Positions 50,847 to 63,965 of a DNA stretch of 64,000 bases are shown here, in pieces. A model generated the notes under the pieces. That model was not told where the DNA came from. It searched no databases and worked only from the letters and a program-made list of their open reading frames with translations. The stretch comes from Branchiostoma floridae. Lineage: Eukaryota; Chordata; Leptocardii; Amphioxiformes; Branchiostomatidae. A program made the translations under genes and the position numbers. The stretch spans positions 2,964,350-3,028,349 of the forward strand of contig NC_049983.1 in the NCBI RefSeq assembly GCF_000003815.2, in the 5' to 3' direction. Numbering within the stretch: position 1 is the first letter of the stretch; each line of letters opens with the position of its first letter.

Positions 50847-51778
50847 AGAATCAGACACATGGTACCATTGCACTGTTTGTCAGAGGTGGTGACCTCGACG
50901 TTCAGGAATCCCGCGAAGTTTCGGAGGTAGGAAGTGTTAGGGACGTGTCAGGATCTCCCCGTATAATCCGTCTGGACACCAGCGTTCTGTCCAGGGCTCC
51001 CAGACGGGCACTTGAAGTAAAGTTTGCTCGCTGTTTGTTCTCAGCGGTAACTAGCACAAACACTCGTGTTAGGCCAGGTAAATACACATGAGAGACCCTA
51101 CCAGGAATAATACCAAGCAGTACATAATGTTCCTAGGCTTGCTCAGACAGAGGTGTACTACTAGATCTTGCACTTAACTCATCCCTGGATGACACCAATT
51201 TTTCTTTAAGTAAATGTTAAAATGGCCTGTTCATTTTCGGTTTACATTCATATGCACCCCGGCGTGATTTCAGACACAGATTGTAACCTAAACCCAAACA
51301 GGTGAGACCAGGCCTTCTTTCCCGCCCAAACCCTTTCAAGTAGGGGGTCGATCCAAACAAAGGGTTCACCGTTAGCTAACCCACTTTTCATCTACTTAAT
51401 CAAACAATGCGACATTTTTATCTCGTAATAGTTCATATTGTCCACGGATCTGAAAATTGTACGACAGCTTGCATGTCTGTGGCCGTAGGCAAAGGAGGGT
51501 GTTAGAAAAAAATGTCGGTGACCGCCACTGTAGCAAGTTTGTTTACACAATCGATTGGCGAGAGGGACACAGGGACTTGGGAAAAACCTTCGCATAGCAG
51601 ACATTCTTTCTCGGACGCGCAATGTTAGCTCACAATAGGCTGACAATTGGCTAGGTGAGGGGGCATAGGACATACGTAACATGTGCTGAGATTTACATTT
51701 TCTACCTTTTACTTCATAGGACGAATATGTCCCATATAGGTACTTGTAGGGTCGTAGTTTTGTCTCCCTTTACCTTAA

Positions 51779-51786
51779 TGACGTCA
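51779..51786. promoter_or_regulatory. Full CRE palindrome TGACGTCA
   Basis: A perfect TGACGTCA in filamin intron 1, about 45 bp from a CArG-like CCCATATAGG (51730-51739, one mismatch to the SRF consensus). Such sites can occur by chance; function is unproven. Confidence 0.3.
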
Positions 51787-52920
51787 CACAGGAAAGGGGA
51801 CTCCGAACAGGTATGCCACCATGCCCAAATAAAGTAAAAAAGCAAAGGGAAGTGACATCATTGACGCAAAACAACACAACAAGTCCGCCAGCTGACAGCG
51901 CACTGTTTAGCTATTTGTGCGGGGGCACACACACCACTTGTAGAGCATGACCTGTCATTTGAATGGACTAGAAAATTTTATGCATGCTTCTAGCTAAACC
52001 CCTGCTTCCTTAGCTTTGGTAGTGTTTTTATGCTGATGTCATACATTCCCAGGCCTTATCTGTGTCCTAATCCACGGTTCATCAGTCCTTTCTTCATTCC
52101 GCCAAACCCATATCTTCTGATCTAACCAGAGAAACGCAGACTTGTCCGGAGGGTATGTTTACCTCCAGTGAAAGTGTGTTTTGGAATCCCAAAGACAGCA
52201 GCAAATAAAGGACCAGATAAGATCCCCCCAAAGTTTTTGTATGGAGTGTTTTATTTGGCCAGGCAAATGTTTGCCCCCCTTTTTGAGAGTGTGCAAAGGC
52301 ATGGAGGGGTGTTGCGGTTTCACTGGTGGTGTTTTTTCTAGAGTCTATGGCCCCAGGCTGTACAGGAAACTTGTCGGATGTGTAGATGGGAGCAGGATGG
52401 GAGGTTGAGTGTCCAAAATGTCATCATTTCCTTTCGGAAGTTACTGATATGCTTGTTGCCCCCCTCCCCACATAGGTAAAGCATACCGCCTTGCTTGTAG
52501 TGAAACTGGGAGTATGAGTTTATGGCACGTATGTTTGTTTTAGAAACCTGTTGGCACATTTTGTAATAACCTACTGGCAGAGTATTCCCATATGGTATGA
52601 TAATTGTACCATGTTGTCTGTGGTAAAATCATGGTAATTATTCAATGGGAGTGTCCTATGGGATATAGCTCTTGTACAAATACATCTTGGTTTCACAGTT
52701 CACTGTATAGGGGCAAGCTGGCAAAACAAATAATAATCGTTTGACAAGTTGTACGCAAATGACAATATGGTTGTTTTGAATAATGATTTAGGACTGAAGT
52801 TATAACACATAATTAAGAGTTGGGTCTATATAATTCCATTTTTAACTGGGGTACAACTCAGTCCAAAATGAAGGAAAACTATACGGGGAAAACTGTTTTC
52901 ATTCTTTTGAACTTTCAAAA

Positions 52921-53090
52921 TACTGTAAATGCATTCAATTTCGCAGTTTTCGTAGTGGTTTTAAGTTTGCGGTAGCACCATGCACTGTAGTGCCTTATTG
53001 CCATGGAAAAATATTTGCGGTAATTTTAAGTTCGCGGTGAAGCGGCCACCGCAAAAAAGACGAACCGCAAAAGTCTCTGCATTTACAGTA
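52921..53090. mobile_element. MITE, TACTGTAAATGCA ends, inverted copy
   Basis: 170 bp from TACTGTAAATGCATTCAATT to CTGCATTTACAGTA; the interior GCGGTAGCACCATGCACTGTAG and TTAAGTTCGCGG place it in the opposite orientation to the copies at 7012 and 23702. Confidence 0.87.
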
Positions 53091-54604
53091 CATGCAAAGA
53101 CAGGGAAAGGAGTTGTCAAGCTATGGATGACAGGTTAATTAGCTCTATGTATACAATGTGTCTAATTCGAGCCTGGCGTGGTCTCAGACGACTTGCTTGT
53201 GTTTACAAACTCTCGAAAAAGGTGTGCTAACAGAAGCTGTGTGTGTTTGTGGTTGTTTGTACACACAATCATACCAGAGAAAATCATCTGGCCATCGACC
53301 TGTCCTCACCTCCTGATGACATGGTACAGGCCGGGCCCTGTCCAGACACAGATGACAGGTCAGGGGGGAATAGTCCACATTCTTCTTGTGTTGGGGGAAT
53401 ATCAGATGTACAGGGAGGGAGGGGGCAACCCTACTGATAAATAGGTATATATGGTCAGGGCAGCACCCTCTAATTATGTGGGACAGCATATTTCCGCGAT
53501 TAAAGTACTCGTTTTAAAAAACTTTTTAAAAATTATGAAAACGTTTCAAAATGTACAGGTGCTGCGAGTCATTAAAACTCGTCTGGGAGCGGTTTTTATT
53601 TGAGGTTATTGCACAGATAAATTTGAAAAGGACCTCAAATACTTTTGCCAAATTGGGGGGGGGGGGGTGTATTTGAATTGGGGTGCATACTTTTATCAAT
53701 AAAATACGGCAGTCTCTTCCAGACTTCCCCAGTTTTCAGGAGAATTGAAAAATGTTAACAATGATCTGCCAGACAGGGGAGTGAGGAGTTTTGGAGTTTT
53801 ATTCCAGGCCATAGATGTTCATTTCACTACAGTACCGATTTCTCCAGCAACATACGAATCTGGTACTACATACTATCATCAGTCAGTGGGCACATTTCTA
53901 GGTCATCCCTTTAAAAAAAGTCATTTTCGCAGACATACTTTTCTGTTGGGTAATTTCTACATGTAGTCATAAATGCTGGCTATGTTCTAATTCCAGACAG
54001 CTGTTGATAACACTGCAGCTGAGCCCCTATTGGATCCTATTACCAAATTTAACAGTGTATATTTTCCACCCCTTGACAGCCTCTATAATGGAGTCTCTTG
54101 GGAGGGATACTTATCCTTGCGATTTTCTGCCTAAAATGAGCCCAAATATTTGCACAGTTGGATAGGATACCATGACAATCCCATTGCTGTAAATAGCAAT
54201 TGTATATTCTAATTCATTGCATACATGGTAGATTAGGGAATGGCTGTACAATGTATTTTGGAATAGAACTTGTAGAAAAGTTGTAACATAGCTTTCATAA
54301 TCTGAGTCTTGGTCAGAATAATGAAATTTCTAGAAAAAAAAATATAGAGTAGAAATACTAGAATTAGTCGTTATTTTCTCTCTTCATTTTTTGGACCAAT
54401 TCAACATCCACAGACTTTATTTTGGACTGGTGCCCTAGACTTAATCCTTTAGCACACAGTTGTTGTCTAAAAATACCACGGTTGCTCTTTGCGAGCTCTT
54501 GTTGTTATTTGTTCTTCTCTGGACAAAGATAGCTTGTCCTAGCACTGAAAGTAGTTTGCTAGAGGTACCCCGCTGTTTTGGACTGTGGCATGTTTTGGAC
54601 CTTA

Positions 54605-55096
54605 GGCCACAGCAAGTAAATTTTATGGATGACATCCGCGCGCTCATTAATTTTCGCCCGATTTCAGAAAAAAAAACAAGAATTTTTTTCTTCTTCAGGG
54701 AAGGCCGGATAGACGAAAATGGGTAAAGGTTGTGTTGTAACCTAATCATTGAATGTAGAATTGACACTAGAGACTCTGTAGCATTGACTTTAGTTGCAGA
54801 GGTGCAACTTGATAGATAACTTTGTAAAAGTGGCACAACTATGGAAGCTATGAGTGAAGTTGCCAACATGGTTAATGATACCAGTCTACCACACTAGTGT
54901 CACTTTAGCTGCACTGGTGCACTTCTTAAGTACAGGAATGAATGCCTTGTTGACTGCGATGCCATATTTTGCCATATTTTGTCACTTCAACTGAAGTTCA
55001 AGTCTTGTTACAACGTCTATTTTGAAAATTTGCCATCTTGTTTTTTTTACCCATCTTGTTTTTTTTTCGCCCTATCTCATTATTTTTGCTGTGGCC
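54605..55096. mobile_element. TIR MITE, GGCCACAGCAAG family, TTA duplication, copy 2
   Basis: 492 bp, left GGCCACAGCAAGTAAATTTT, right end GCTGTGGCC, flanked by TTA on both sides (54602-54604, 55097-55099). It shares CGCGCTCATT, the oligo-A/T blocks and TTTTTTTCGCCCTATCTCA with copy 1; the right inverted repeat is truncated internally. Confidence 0.85.
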
Positions 55097-57765
55097 TTAG
55101 ATGGCATGCAATTTTCATGTTAATTGTCTGGAGCTAAGGACAGGAATGAATGAATAATTATTCTGTAGTACTACTTGTTGAGAGCAAAAATTAGGGTCAA
55201 AACTAGTATCGCAAAGTAGACTGTTAATTTTTGTACATTTTATACAGTTGAATATCTTCCTTTTATTCGGTTACACAACCCAAAGCATTACAATACAAAC
55301 ATTAAAAAATACACCAAACAAATAACAAATAGCACACATTTTTAAACAACAAAAATCGATTAAACAACATAAAGTTTTCAATCATTATGGTGTTTCTTTT
55401 GTCTTCAGTCCCAAAGTACTCTTTTATTTCGAAATGGCAAAAAACGCAACCTCGCTGCAAATATACATTATCCAGTTCAGAGTTGCACTTACGTTCAACC
55501 CAGGTTTATTGCGTAAGTGGGTGCATTTTTGCCGTGTGCAAGCCGTAATGGCCCAGTAAATTGTCTAGGCTGGCCCCTTTGAATAGCGGGAGACCAAAAT
55601 AGGGCCGTTGCATTTAGATCTACCATCAATACTGGGCTTTCTGGCAATGATTCAGACTCGCCTTTCCACCAGTAAAGTATCCAAGATAGAGATAACTGTT
55701 ACAGCAAACAACGTTGGCCGTAAGTTTGATCTAATTGGGACCAAACTTCGGTGTCTCATTATCGCAGCCGACCTCAACGCGGCCTCAGCGATGCCTCGTC
55801 GTCTCTGGGTCATTGGCAGGGACGTAAATTTCCGCTCCCCTCAAAGTGGTGCCCCGAACTTGAACCCCTTAGGAACTGGCAGCTTTTACTGCTCCAGAAA
55901 ACAGTTTCTGTAATTCCTGATTTTTGTCAATGTGCTTTCATAGATTTCACAGTGACGACTGTAACGTGAAATTACCATTACCGATAACAAATAATTCGTC
56001 TTGGTGACGACAACAAATGATTTGTTTACTGTGAACACTTCGTTCCAAGAACAAGTTAAATTTTCTCAAACCGTGAAAGTTTGGTTACCGAGAAGACAAA
56101 GTGAATTACAGTATACGTTTTTGCCCCCCTCCCCACAAGTATGAATATATCATGCGGCCTCGGGTCAATGAAAAGACAAAAATAGACGACGAAGGTGCGT
56201 ATGCCAGCCGTAGGGGCAGACAATATCATTCTTATAGATCGTTCTGTCTGTGCATTCCACTTCTGAGACTCAGAGCAATATTTACTACTGGCACAAATTG
56301 ACTGTTGGGTACCTGTAGTCAGCATTCCTCTGTTACTCAAGTCACAAGTGTGTATACCTGTTACATTTGTAACAAATATGAAGCTGGTGTCATTTATAAA
56401 TTTTAACACAGACAGGGCTTTAGGCATTTAGCCCCAGTAAATTGTAGTGCTACATTTAGAGAGAGAGAGAGAGATAAATTGCTTCTTCTGAAGTAGTGTT
56501 TAGTCATAGTTTGATGCAACAAAATGCTTTCTGTATGTTAGATTATAAATCAAACATTTATATGATACTGTACCCTTTATGAACCAAATTTGTGAGGTCC
56601 TTACATCATAACCTGTGAAGTATATATATTATAACATCATTTGGTCTCATTTTCATGCTAGTAATATCAGTTAGAATAAAATAGGGGCTCAAAATAATAT
56701 TCAAGGAGAATACAAGAAGGCAATTACGCAAAATTTTGTCGTCTTGCTACGAGGTGTTGGTCTATGATCATGGGAAATCATAATTGGCTGTTTATGCCTT
56801 ATCAAAATTGCAGACCCAATATTTCTATAGCCCCAGTGAGTGCACTAGCCCCCAAGGCTAGGCTGTAGCCTAATAGTTAGCAGAAGGGAATGTAACATGT
56901 CTGACTATAGTTGTGCCCCCCCCCCCCTAGGATTACTGCAAAAACAAAGTCTTTCATAGCTGTCATAGTTATGATAAATGATTTACCTTTCAAAAGACCC
57001 CCGGGGAACATAGTGGACAACTGGTAACAGTTTGTTTGGGGTTTTCCTTTTAATAGAACAAGCTGGTTGTATGATATGTGTTTTCCCTTAAGACTAATTA
57101 CTAACTGGTTTTCAAAATTTCATGTTTTTTCTTAACCCCTATCATGTTTTATTCATGATTCATGGAAGAATGAATAGTTTTTTTTTCAGGGATAGAAACA
57201 CGTTACTGGTTAGCATGACTGGAGGGATTCTGTAGTATCCTTTAGTGATGTATTACAACAACATCTACCCAAGGCCAAAATTAATAATTCAGTGAACGAT
57301 AGAGGAACTTGATCATGCAAGGGAAAGTTTCCTATTTTTCTGAGTACTGGATATCGGCTCTGAACCCAAAGGCCTATTTTCGCAAGCTTAAGCCTGACTA
57401 AATCTGGCTTATAGCAGCCCACCCAACATCTGGCCAGCTTGTGCAGCCCCGGACAGCAGAGTTTGTGAACGACTAGATTTTCTATATCATAGTTTTGCTG
57501 GCCTGCCTAGGACTTGGAGTTGGTATACATATGTGGGGTCTGGCATGTCAAGCATTCCAGGGTCATCTCCAAGCAGATGTAGGGTTGGCGTCATTTTTCT
57601 CTGTTAATTTTTTATTCAAAATTGCATTTTTCTCTCTTTGTGTTGGAATGCAGTCTGAGACAAACACATAAAAAATGTCTGTAAAAACATCTTAAGTTTA
57701 TATCTGCTTCAGTGCTTGTAAAACACTCAGACCCATTGGACTGGTCAGTTGGTGGCACTTGAATA

Positions 57766-57889
57766 ATCTCCAAGCAGATCCACTTTGGCGTAAAAAGTAT
57801 CAAACCCACTGTCTGACTCCCTTTGGCCGGCTATACTCCTTGGCTAGCTTTGATACTATCTTATGGCACCGTAGGATCTGCTTGGAGAT
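57766..57889. mobile_element. Foldback MITE, ATCTCCAAGCAGATC
   Basis: 124 bp hairpin: ATCTCCAAGCAGATCC with AAGTATCAAA inside, mirrored by TTTGATACT and GGATCTGCTTGGAGAT. Flanking TA on each side extends the palindrome (TAATCTCC/GGAGATTA). A solitary left end also occurs at 57567 (ATCTCCAAGCAGATG). Confidence 0.8.
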
Positions 57890-58427
57890 TAGCACTTGAA
57901 TCCCACTGTTAAAACAGGGTGGTCATATTATATTTGAGCAGTTGGGCTGGTTTTTAGTTTGAGTATGGAGTGTATTTGTTTCTTTCTGTACTTTCTTGTG
58001 GAGGTGTTTTACGGCCAGTTGGGTAACTGTAAAAACCGTGCACACCCCCCAAAATTTACAAAGCACACCCGTATATGCTCAAATTCAAAAGAATCCTCAG
58101 GAGTCATGACTGCTATAGTTAAGAGCTGTCCAAAGAGCTGTCCACATGTGGTGCTGATTGGGCCCTGCCTGCAGCACTGTGACCTCTGTGTGACCAGCTG
58201 TCACAGGAGGGGGGAGGGGGGCATCATTCTTACAAGGTCAGGGAGGGGGAGTGGCACAACAGGCACAAAGGTTAATCCTCACCCATGGGTCTGCTTGTTG
58301 TGGGGGAAAAAACTTGGATCATTACGGGAACTCACAGTCACAGAAACTTCAGGTTGTTTTACTCAATACATTTGGATGTCCTTCTAGTTCTACTTCAACT
58401 TCACTGTATCAAATGACTTTCGGTTGG

Positions 58428-58600
58428 GATGTCCCTGTAGCTCAACTGGTAGCAGCCTAGATGCTATGACAGTTGAGTTCCAAATTCCAATTACTGTAGT
58501 TGGTGATTGGGTAGTCTGTGTAACATAAATTCTGCTGTCCCTGTTGAGGACGGGCTGCTATAAGCGAGATTTAATCAGGCTAGTGATTGGGAGAGCCAAT
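58428..58600 (+). mobile_element. tRNA-derived SINE, with a second tail copy downstream
   Basis: GTCCCTGTAGCTCAACTGGT and AGCAGCCTAGATGC (A-box region TAGCTCAACTGG), then GTTGAGTTCCAAATTCC (B-box-like). The body GTGTAACATAAATTCTGCTGTCC and GCTGCTATAAGCGAGATTTAATCA recurs without the tRNA head at about 58982-59095. Confidence 0.65.
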
Positions 58601-60880
58601 TTAAATTCTGGGTAGGGGCTGCACCCATCTGCACCCCTCTTGGTTGGGGGTCCTCGGTTTGTGGAGGCTTCTCATGCAAGTTGAAGGGCAAGGGCTTGTA
58701 ACCATGCAACCCCTCCCTGTAAAAAAATACTCTTCCACAGAAACAGCATGGAAACTTGCTATGACAGTACAAGGTGAACAATAACACAACAACATACTTT
58801 CTGCTATGTTCTTGTTCGGATATCTGTTGAGTGATTCTCAGAGGTTTAGAGGAGTAGTGTGTATTTCTGTATTGTATTTCTGCCATGGTAAATGAATGTC
58901 CTTTGGTGCTGTCTCAAGTCTGTTTGGTATTATAGGATCCTACCAGAGAAATCCAAATTTCACACTGTAATGGATTAGAGCTAGTCTATGTAACACAAAC
59001 TCTGCTGTCCTGGACTGTAACTGGCCCTAGCTTCCCCTAGGCCAGCGGATGTTGGGCGGGCTGCTATAAGCGAGATTAAATCACGCTAGATTAGAGCAGT
59101 TTATGCTACAGAGCTGACCCCAGTTATGGTACAGAGCAGTGAACACTTATAGAAATCCTCATTGGCGATAATTTTAAAATTAGCAAGTTCAGGGTGTCAT
59201 AATCTCATCCGTGAACATTCCAGGTCATAAGAACTCATCCCACACAGCAGCCCGCTATCTCAAGTGTCCAAAAGTCTAATATTTAAACTTTCTGACCGGT
59301 GCAACTATTCCTGCGGTCAAACCTTGCCGCCATCTTGCTTTGAATGACGTCATTTTTGGGACTCGGCACTTCAAATTAGGGGTCAGTACAGGCCGAAAAG
59401 ATGGACCAAAACCTAGTTTTTTTGCCTAATCTGAACATCTGCAACCTACACTGTCTCACCAATATGAAATGTACTTACATTTTCCTGCTAAAAGTCGAAA
59501 ATAGGCTAAAATACTGTATGGACTCGTTTTGGGCCTTCTGCGCCTGCGTCAATTAGGGTCATTGCCCTACAGGGTCAGTGGCCTTGAGTGCCCTACTTTG
59601 CAAGACAGGGAAAAGAAAACAAAAAATGCATCTTCTGACCTGATAATTCAAAGAACTGAGAAATACGGTATGCAGATGACGGCATGGGTACGTTTAATTT
59701 ACACGGCATGGGTACGTGAAAATGACGCCTGGCCACACTGTTCTTTCTCATAGGAGTTAGGACTCTGAGTCTGTTGTCCTTATCAGCTCAGTTTCTCAAG
59801 AAGGTCTCTTTCAACTGATCTGACCCCTGACAAGGTTGAGGGCATGTCACTTGAACTTTGACCTCTATGTTATGTGTCTCTCTGACATCAATATTGCTTA
59901 GTCAACATAGGTCATATGTCTGTAGTTTTCAAATCAAGGTTGCCTGGCATTTGTCAGTCTGTTTTCGAAAGATTTATTCAGGCCATTTTTACAGCTTTAT
60001 TCCAAAAGGGGATGTTTTAGTTCAGTTATTAATGGTGTATGGAGTAATGTAAATGTATCCAACGTAAATGTATCCAACTATGAATATATCTATCTCTATA
60101 GGGCATATTAGGACACTAAGAGGTCTATTTACTAAAAGCACATATGCATTGTAATGATATGTATTATTGTAACATATGTCGAATTGAAGGGTGACGTATT
60201 GATATTGATTTTTTGGAAGTGGGCATAATAAAAGAAGTTGGGCCAGATGGGGAACAATTACTAACGTTATATAATTATACACATGTATATACAACTACGC
60301 CTTCAAAGTTGCATTTATGTTTTGGAACTGGTACACTGAGAAAACATATGACTTGCCTTATTACACGAAAGACCCTCGCCCATATAACATCACAACAATG
60401 GTATGACATGGCCCACCTGAATATACAAGCTGGTAAGACCTGTTTGTCACACATCTGAGGTCACCTGGCTCTACTCCTTAAGGGCAGGTATGTGTTCCTT
60501 ACACCCAGCTGAACACAAGCTTGTTAGAGGCACGCCATGTTGTTTTTATGCATTTCGGTACCTTGGCCTTCTAGATCTGTTAGCTCAACAAAATGCCAGT
60601 ACCTAGGCTTGGTTGGTTGGCCTAGTTGATCAAGTTGATGAGTTAGCCGGTTATATAGTTAACATTTTACACTTGCTCTCCAAGGCAAGTGCAGCCTTCA
60701 TACACAAGTATCACTATTTTGGTCAATTTCTACTGTTTTCAATTCGACACATAGGTTTGATACATGTAAAGACCAAATATGTATCATAAACGGACAAGAC
60801 AGTGAGTTAAAAGATGGCTAATAGTTCTGTCAACAAGACGACAAGTAAAATTGCACACTTTAAAAACAATCCTGTCCAAC

Positions 60881-61180
60881 ATGGCAATGACATACATTGT
60901 ACAGTCGCTGTCACACATTTGCATCTCCTTTTACGACATCTTTCAAACAGTTCAAAAAACCTGGGTGAGAACTGGGAAACGTGTAGCGAAATTGTTTGCA
61001 TTGAAGCATAAATATGCAGCCAAAATTTATGGCCTGGTTTTCCCCAAAAGGAAGACATTCTGTGGGAAGGACAAAGTGTTGTCTGGGAGGTTGAGTTATC
61101 GACACGGCGGTCGCGTACGATTTATACGCGGCCCGTCGAGCTTTGTCATCGCTGCCGGTAAAAGTAGGCAGTACAAGTAA
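60881..61180 (+). CDS. Candidate small basic protein in filamin intron 1
   Basis: Single-exon frame of 99 residues from ATG 60881 in a good context (CCAACATGG). Hydrophobic/aromatic N-terminus (MAMTYIVQSLSHICISFYDI), then basic segments (KTWVRTGKRVAKLF, FPKRKTF) and a C-terminus rich in Arg/Gly (SYRHGGRVRFIRG) ending SRQYK. Residue use looks more protein-like than most frames here, but no homologue or splice context is recognised and chance is possible. Confidence 0.25.
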   Translation: MAMTYIVQSLSHICISFYDIFQTVQKTWVRTGKRVAKLFALKHKYAAKIYGLVFPKRKTFCGKDKVLSGRLSYRHGGRVRFIRGPSSFVIAAGKSRQYK

Positions 61181-61627
61181 ATGTTTACGCTTTGTCACAA
61201 CACCATTTCCAAAGTGTTTTAATTTACTGAGGGAGTGGATAGCATACAGCTTGAAGGGGGAGGGGGGCAGTATGTAATACTGACAGACAAGGTTGCTGAC
61301 AATGCCCTGAACTGTTTATTTGTAGGTCAAGTGAAATGGATTTGAAAACAACAATTTTCCTTGTGATATACATGTAGCTTGAAAATGTCGGACCCAAAAA
61401 TTGTGAAAGATGCCATTTTAATAGTACTGGCTATAAGTTTTGTTTTGAATATTTTATGAAGATAATAACAAGGATGGGTGACCTTTTGTTGTGTGGAGGT
61501 GACAGACTGTAATACAGTGCCACGGAATTGCTTTTGTTTGTTAATCGGCTGGCTTCATAATTTCATGTATGCTTGCTTTGAGGCAACAGAGTTTAACTGA
61601 AATATGTCAAGTACTGTATTGTGATTT

Positions 61628-61846
61628 CACCTTTATCCGCAGGGTAACCTATATCCATTAATTTTTTTAACAACAGGTTATTTAGGAATATCAAGTTGAT
61701 GGACGCAGGTTTCAAATTGCAATTTGCAACATTTTCAGAATATTTCAGTCTGAAAGCACTATCGCTCGACTTTATAATGATCCATAAATACTGCTTTTTT
61801 AAACAACAGAAATAGGTTACCCCACGGATTAAAGTTAACTAGTCAA
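61628..61846. mobile_element. Foldback MITE, GGGTAACCTATAT family, copy 4
   Basis: CACCTTTATCCGCAGGGTAAC at the left and AATAGGTTACCCCACGGATT plus AAAGTTAACTAG at the right. AATATCAAGTTGATGGACGC inside matches the interior of the 47435 copy. Confidence 0.75.
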
Positions 61847-61962
61847 CATATATTCATCTATAACCTTAATCAGTTTAAATGCTTAAAATATTGGAAAGAA
61901 CACATTGCCTTATATGCAGTGACTATGGAGGCCTCATAGTTACAGGTAAAAGAATTTCAATA

Positions 61963-62155
61963 CTCACTCACTCACTCACTCTCTCACTCACTCACTCACT
62001 CACTCACTCACTCACTCACTCACTCACTCACTCACTCTCTCACTCACTCACTCACTCACTCACTCACTCACTCTCTCACTCACTCACTCACTCACTCACT
62101 CACTCACTCACTCACTCACTCACTCACTCACTCACTCACTCACTCACTCACTCAC
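61963..62155. repeat. (ACTC)n microsatellite
   Basis: About 48 tandem CACT tetranucleotides with a few CTCTCT variants. The apparent THSLTHSL protein reading is a consequence of the repeat. Confidence 0.98.
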
Positions 62156-63829
62156 TATCCATTGTTTGATCAATACAAAGGCAGCTATTCAACTTCAGTA
62201 CTCAGCAAAGATATCAACACTATCTTCACTCTTAATTGGTTGTAGAGGCACTCTGTCCATCAACAAAAACAGCAGTCTGTCAGTCAACAAACCCATCTTT
62301 GTTTCCAGGTGTCTCTTGGAGTCTCATCACGTTTCAAACGACACCCATCCCCGCAACACAGGTGGACATACCTGCGGCTCGCAAAGTTTACGTTAACGAA
62401 CACTTAAGAGAAGATACTCTGCATAATGGTGTTTACTTGTTTTGAGTATGGCATACTGTTGGAGATTAAGTTGGCTCTGTAGAGACAACTGTGAGGGAAA
62501 GATGTTGATGCATGAGTGAGGAGCAGGGTTCTAGCTAATGCATTTTAGCATAATGGGCCACTACACTTTAATCTGATACTATCACGCTAAAATGAGGACC
62601 TCTACGCTAATTTTCAACTAGCACAGTCATACTTCTCTATCATTTACTTATCAAAAACTGTCTAATCAAATATGAAAAATGATGATATGCCACTCCAAAC
62701 TGACCAAGAATTTCTTCAAATTACATGTTACAGTAGGTCCCCTCACGGATACCCTTATCATGCCAACTTTTTGTTCAACATTTTAAAAATCTTACCATGG
62801 AAGGGCCAAGACCCCCCCCCCCCCTTCTACACCATCCCCCTAATTGGTTGTTCACTACCTTGCCGTTACCACTTCGCTAGAATAAAATCCTGGCTAGAAC
62901 CATGCTAGAACCCTCTGAAGGGTGGGCATGAGGTATGCCAGCCAGATGGGGCCTTCCCTGTGTTTGTGTTGAAAGATGGTGTGTTTGTGAAGGGGTAGCC
63001 TGGATTCCATACCCCAACCTCAAGATATATCTTTCGTGTTGGGGTCTGGCAACATGGCTGTAGAAAGGTTCTCGAAGGCCCGTTGATCAGTGGGAGGAGA
63101 ACCTAGGATTGATGACCACTCTCACCACAGGTAGCCAGCTACAACACACCACAGTTGGTCAGCAGGCTATCACAGTAGCGAATCAGCTACGTTATGGATT
63201 CAAAAAGTACAGTTGGGGGTCTTTAACCAATCATGGCAGGGGTGTAATTACCTCCTGCTGATCCTGTGTTGTTCTATTGGTGGGGTTTTTTGCCCACTAT
63301 AAGGTGCAAAATTGAGAAGAGTTCCTATCCCATCCGCCCAGACCCCTGCACGATAGATACTTGAGATCGGGCTGGGGTTTGGTAACCAGGCTAGTGAAGG
63401 GGGTGTGCTATCCAGGTCATGTCAGATGGGCTGTTCCTGTCAACACTTCAGGGTGGGAAGACTGCATCTTGAAGGCATATAGCCTTCTTCTTCCTTCATA
63501 TAACTGTCTTTGAAATTCAGACTAAAGAAATGAAATTTGCCTTAGGATCCCCTAGAACTGAGTTCTGATTATTATCCTTGCTAAATCCTCTCTCTTTCAA
63601 AAAAAAAAAAAAAAAAGAAATCCCAAATTTCGAAGTCAGAAGACATATAGCCTTCTTCTTTTAACAGTTCTTCCTTCATTTTGCTGTCTATGAATTTAAA
63701 GAAATGAACTATGCAAAGGATTCCAAGAACTGAACTCTGCTTGCCCTGGCTTCTTTCCCTCTTTGAGTCTTTCTAAAGAGAAATGCAAAGATTTTCAAAA
63801 TCAAACAATATCTAAAGTCAAGCCTATAC

Positions 63830-63965
63830 AAGTGACCACCTGTGCATAAGGGCCACATGGCCACCTTTTTGGTGGTCCCTTTGATAGATTTTCCCATTGA
63901 CATAGTCATTAAGATTCTTTTCTATCATGGCCACCTGTCCACATAAATGTAGACTAGACTTTATT
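63830..63965. repeat. Dispersed repeat shared with 20655-20830
   Basis: GGTGGTCCCTTTGATAGATT and TTCCCATTGAC match the copy in CFAP90 intron 1; GTGACCACCTGTGCATAAGG and GGCCACCTGTCCACATAA are imperfect internal repeats. Confidence 0.55.

Noticed and set aside
55608..55913. 101-codon plus-strand frame in filamin intron 1
   Set aside because: No recognisable domain, and an unremarkable length for chance in this composition.
61879..62169. 96-codon THSLTHSL-rich frame
   Set aside because: It is a translation of the ACTC microsatellite.
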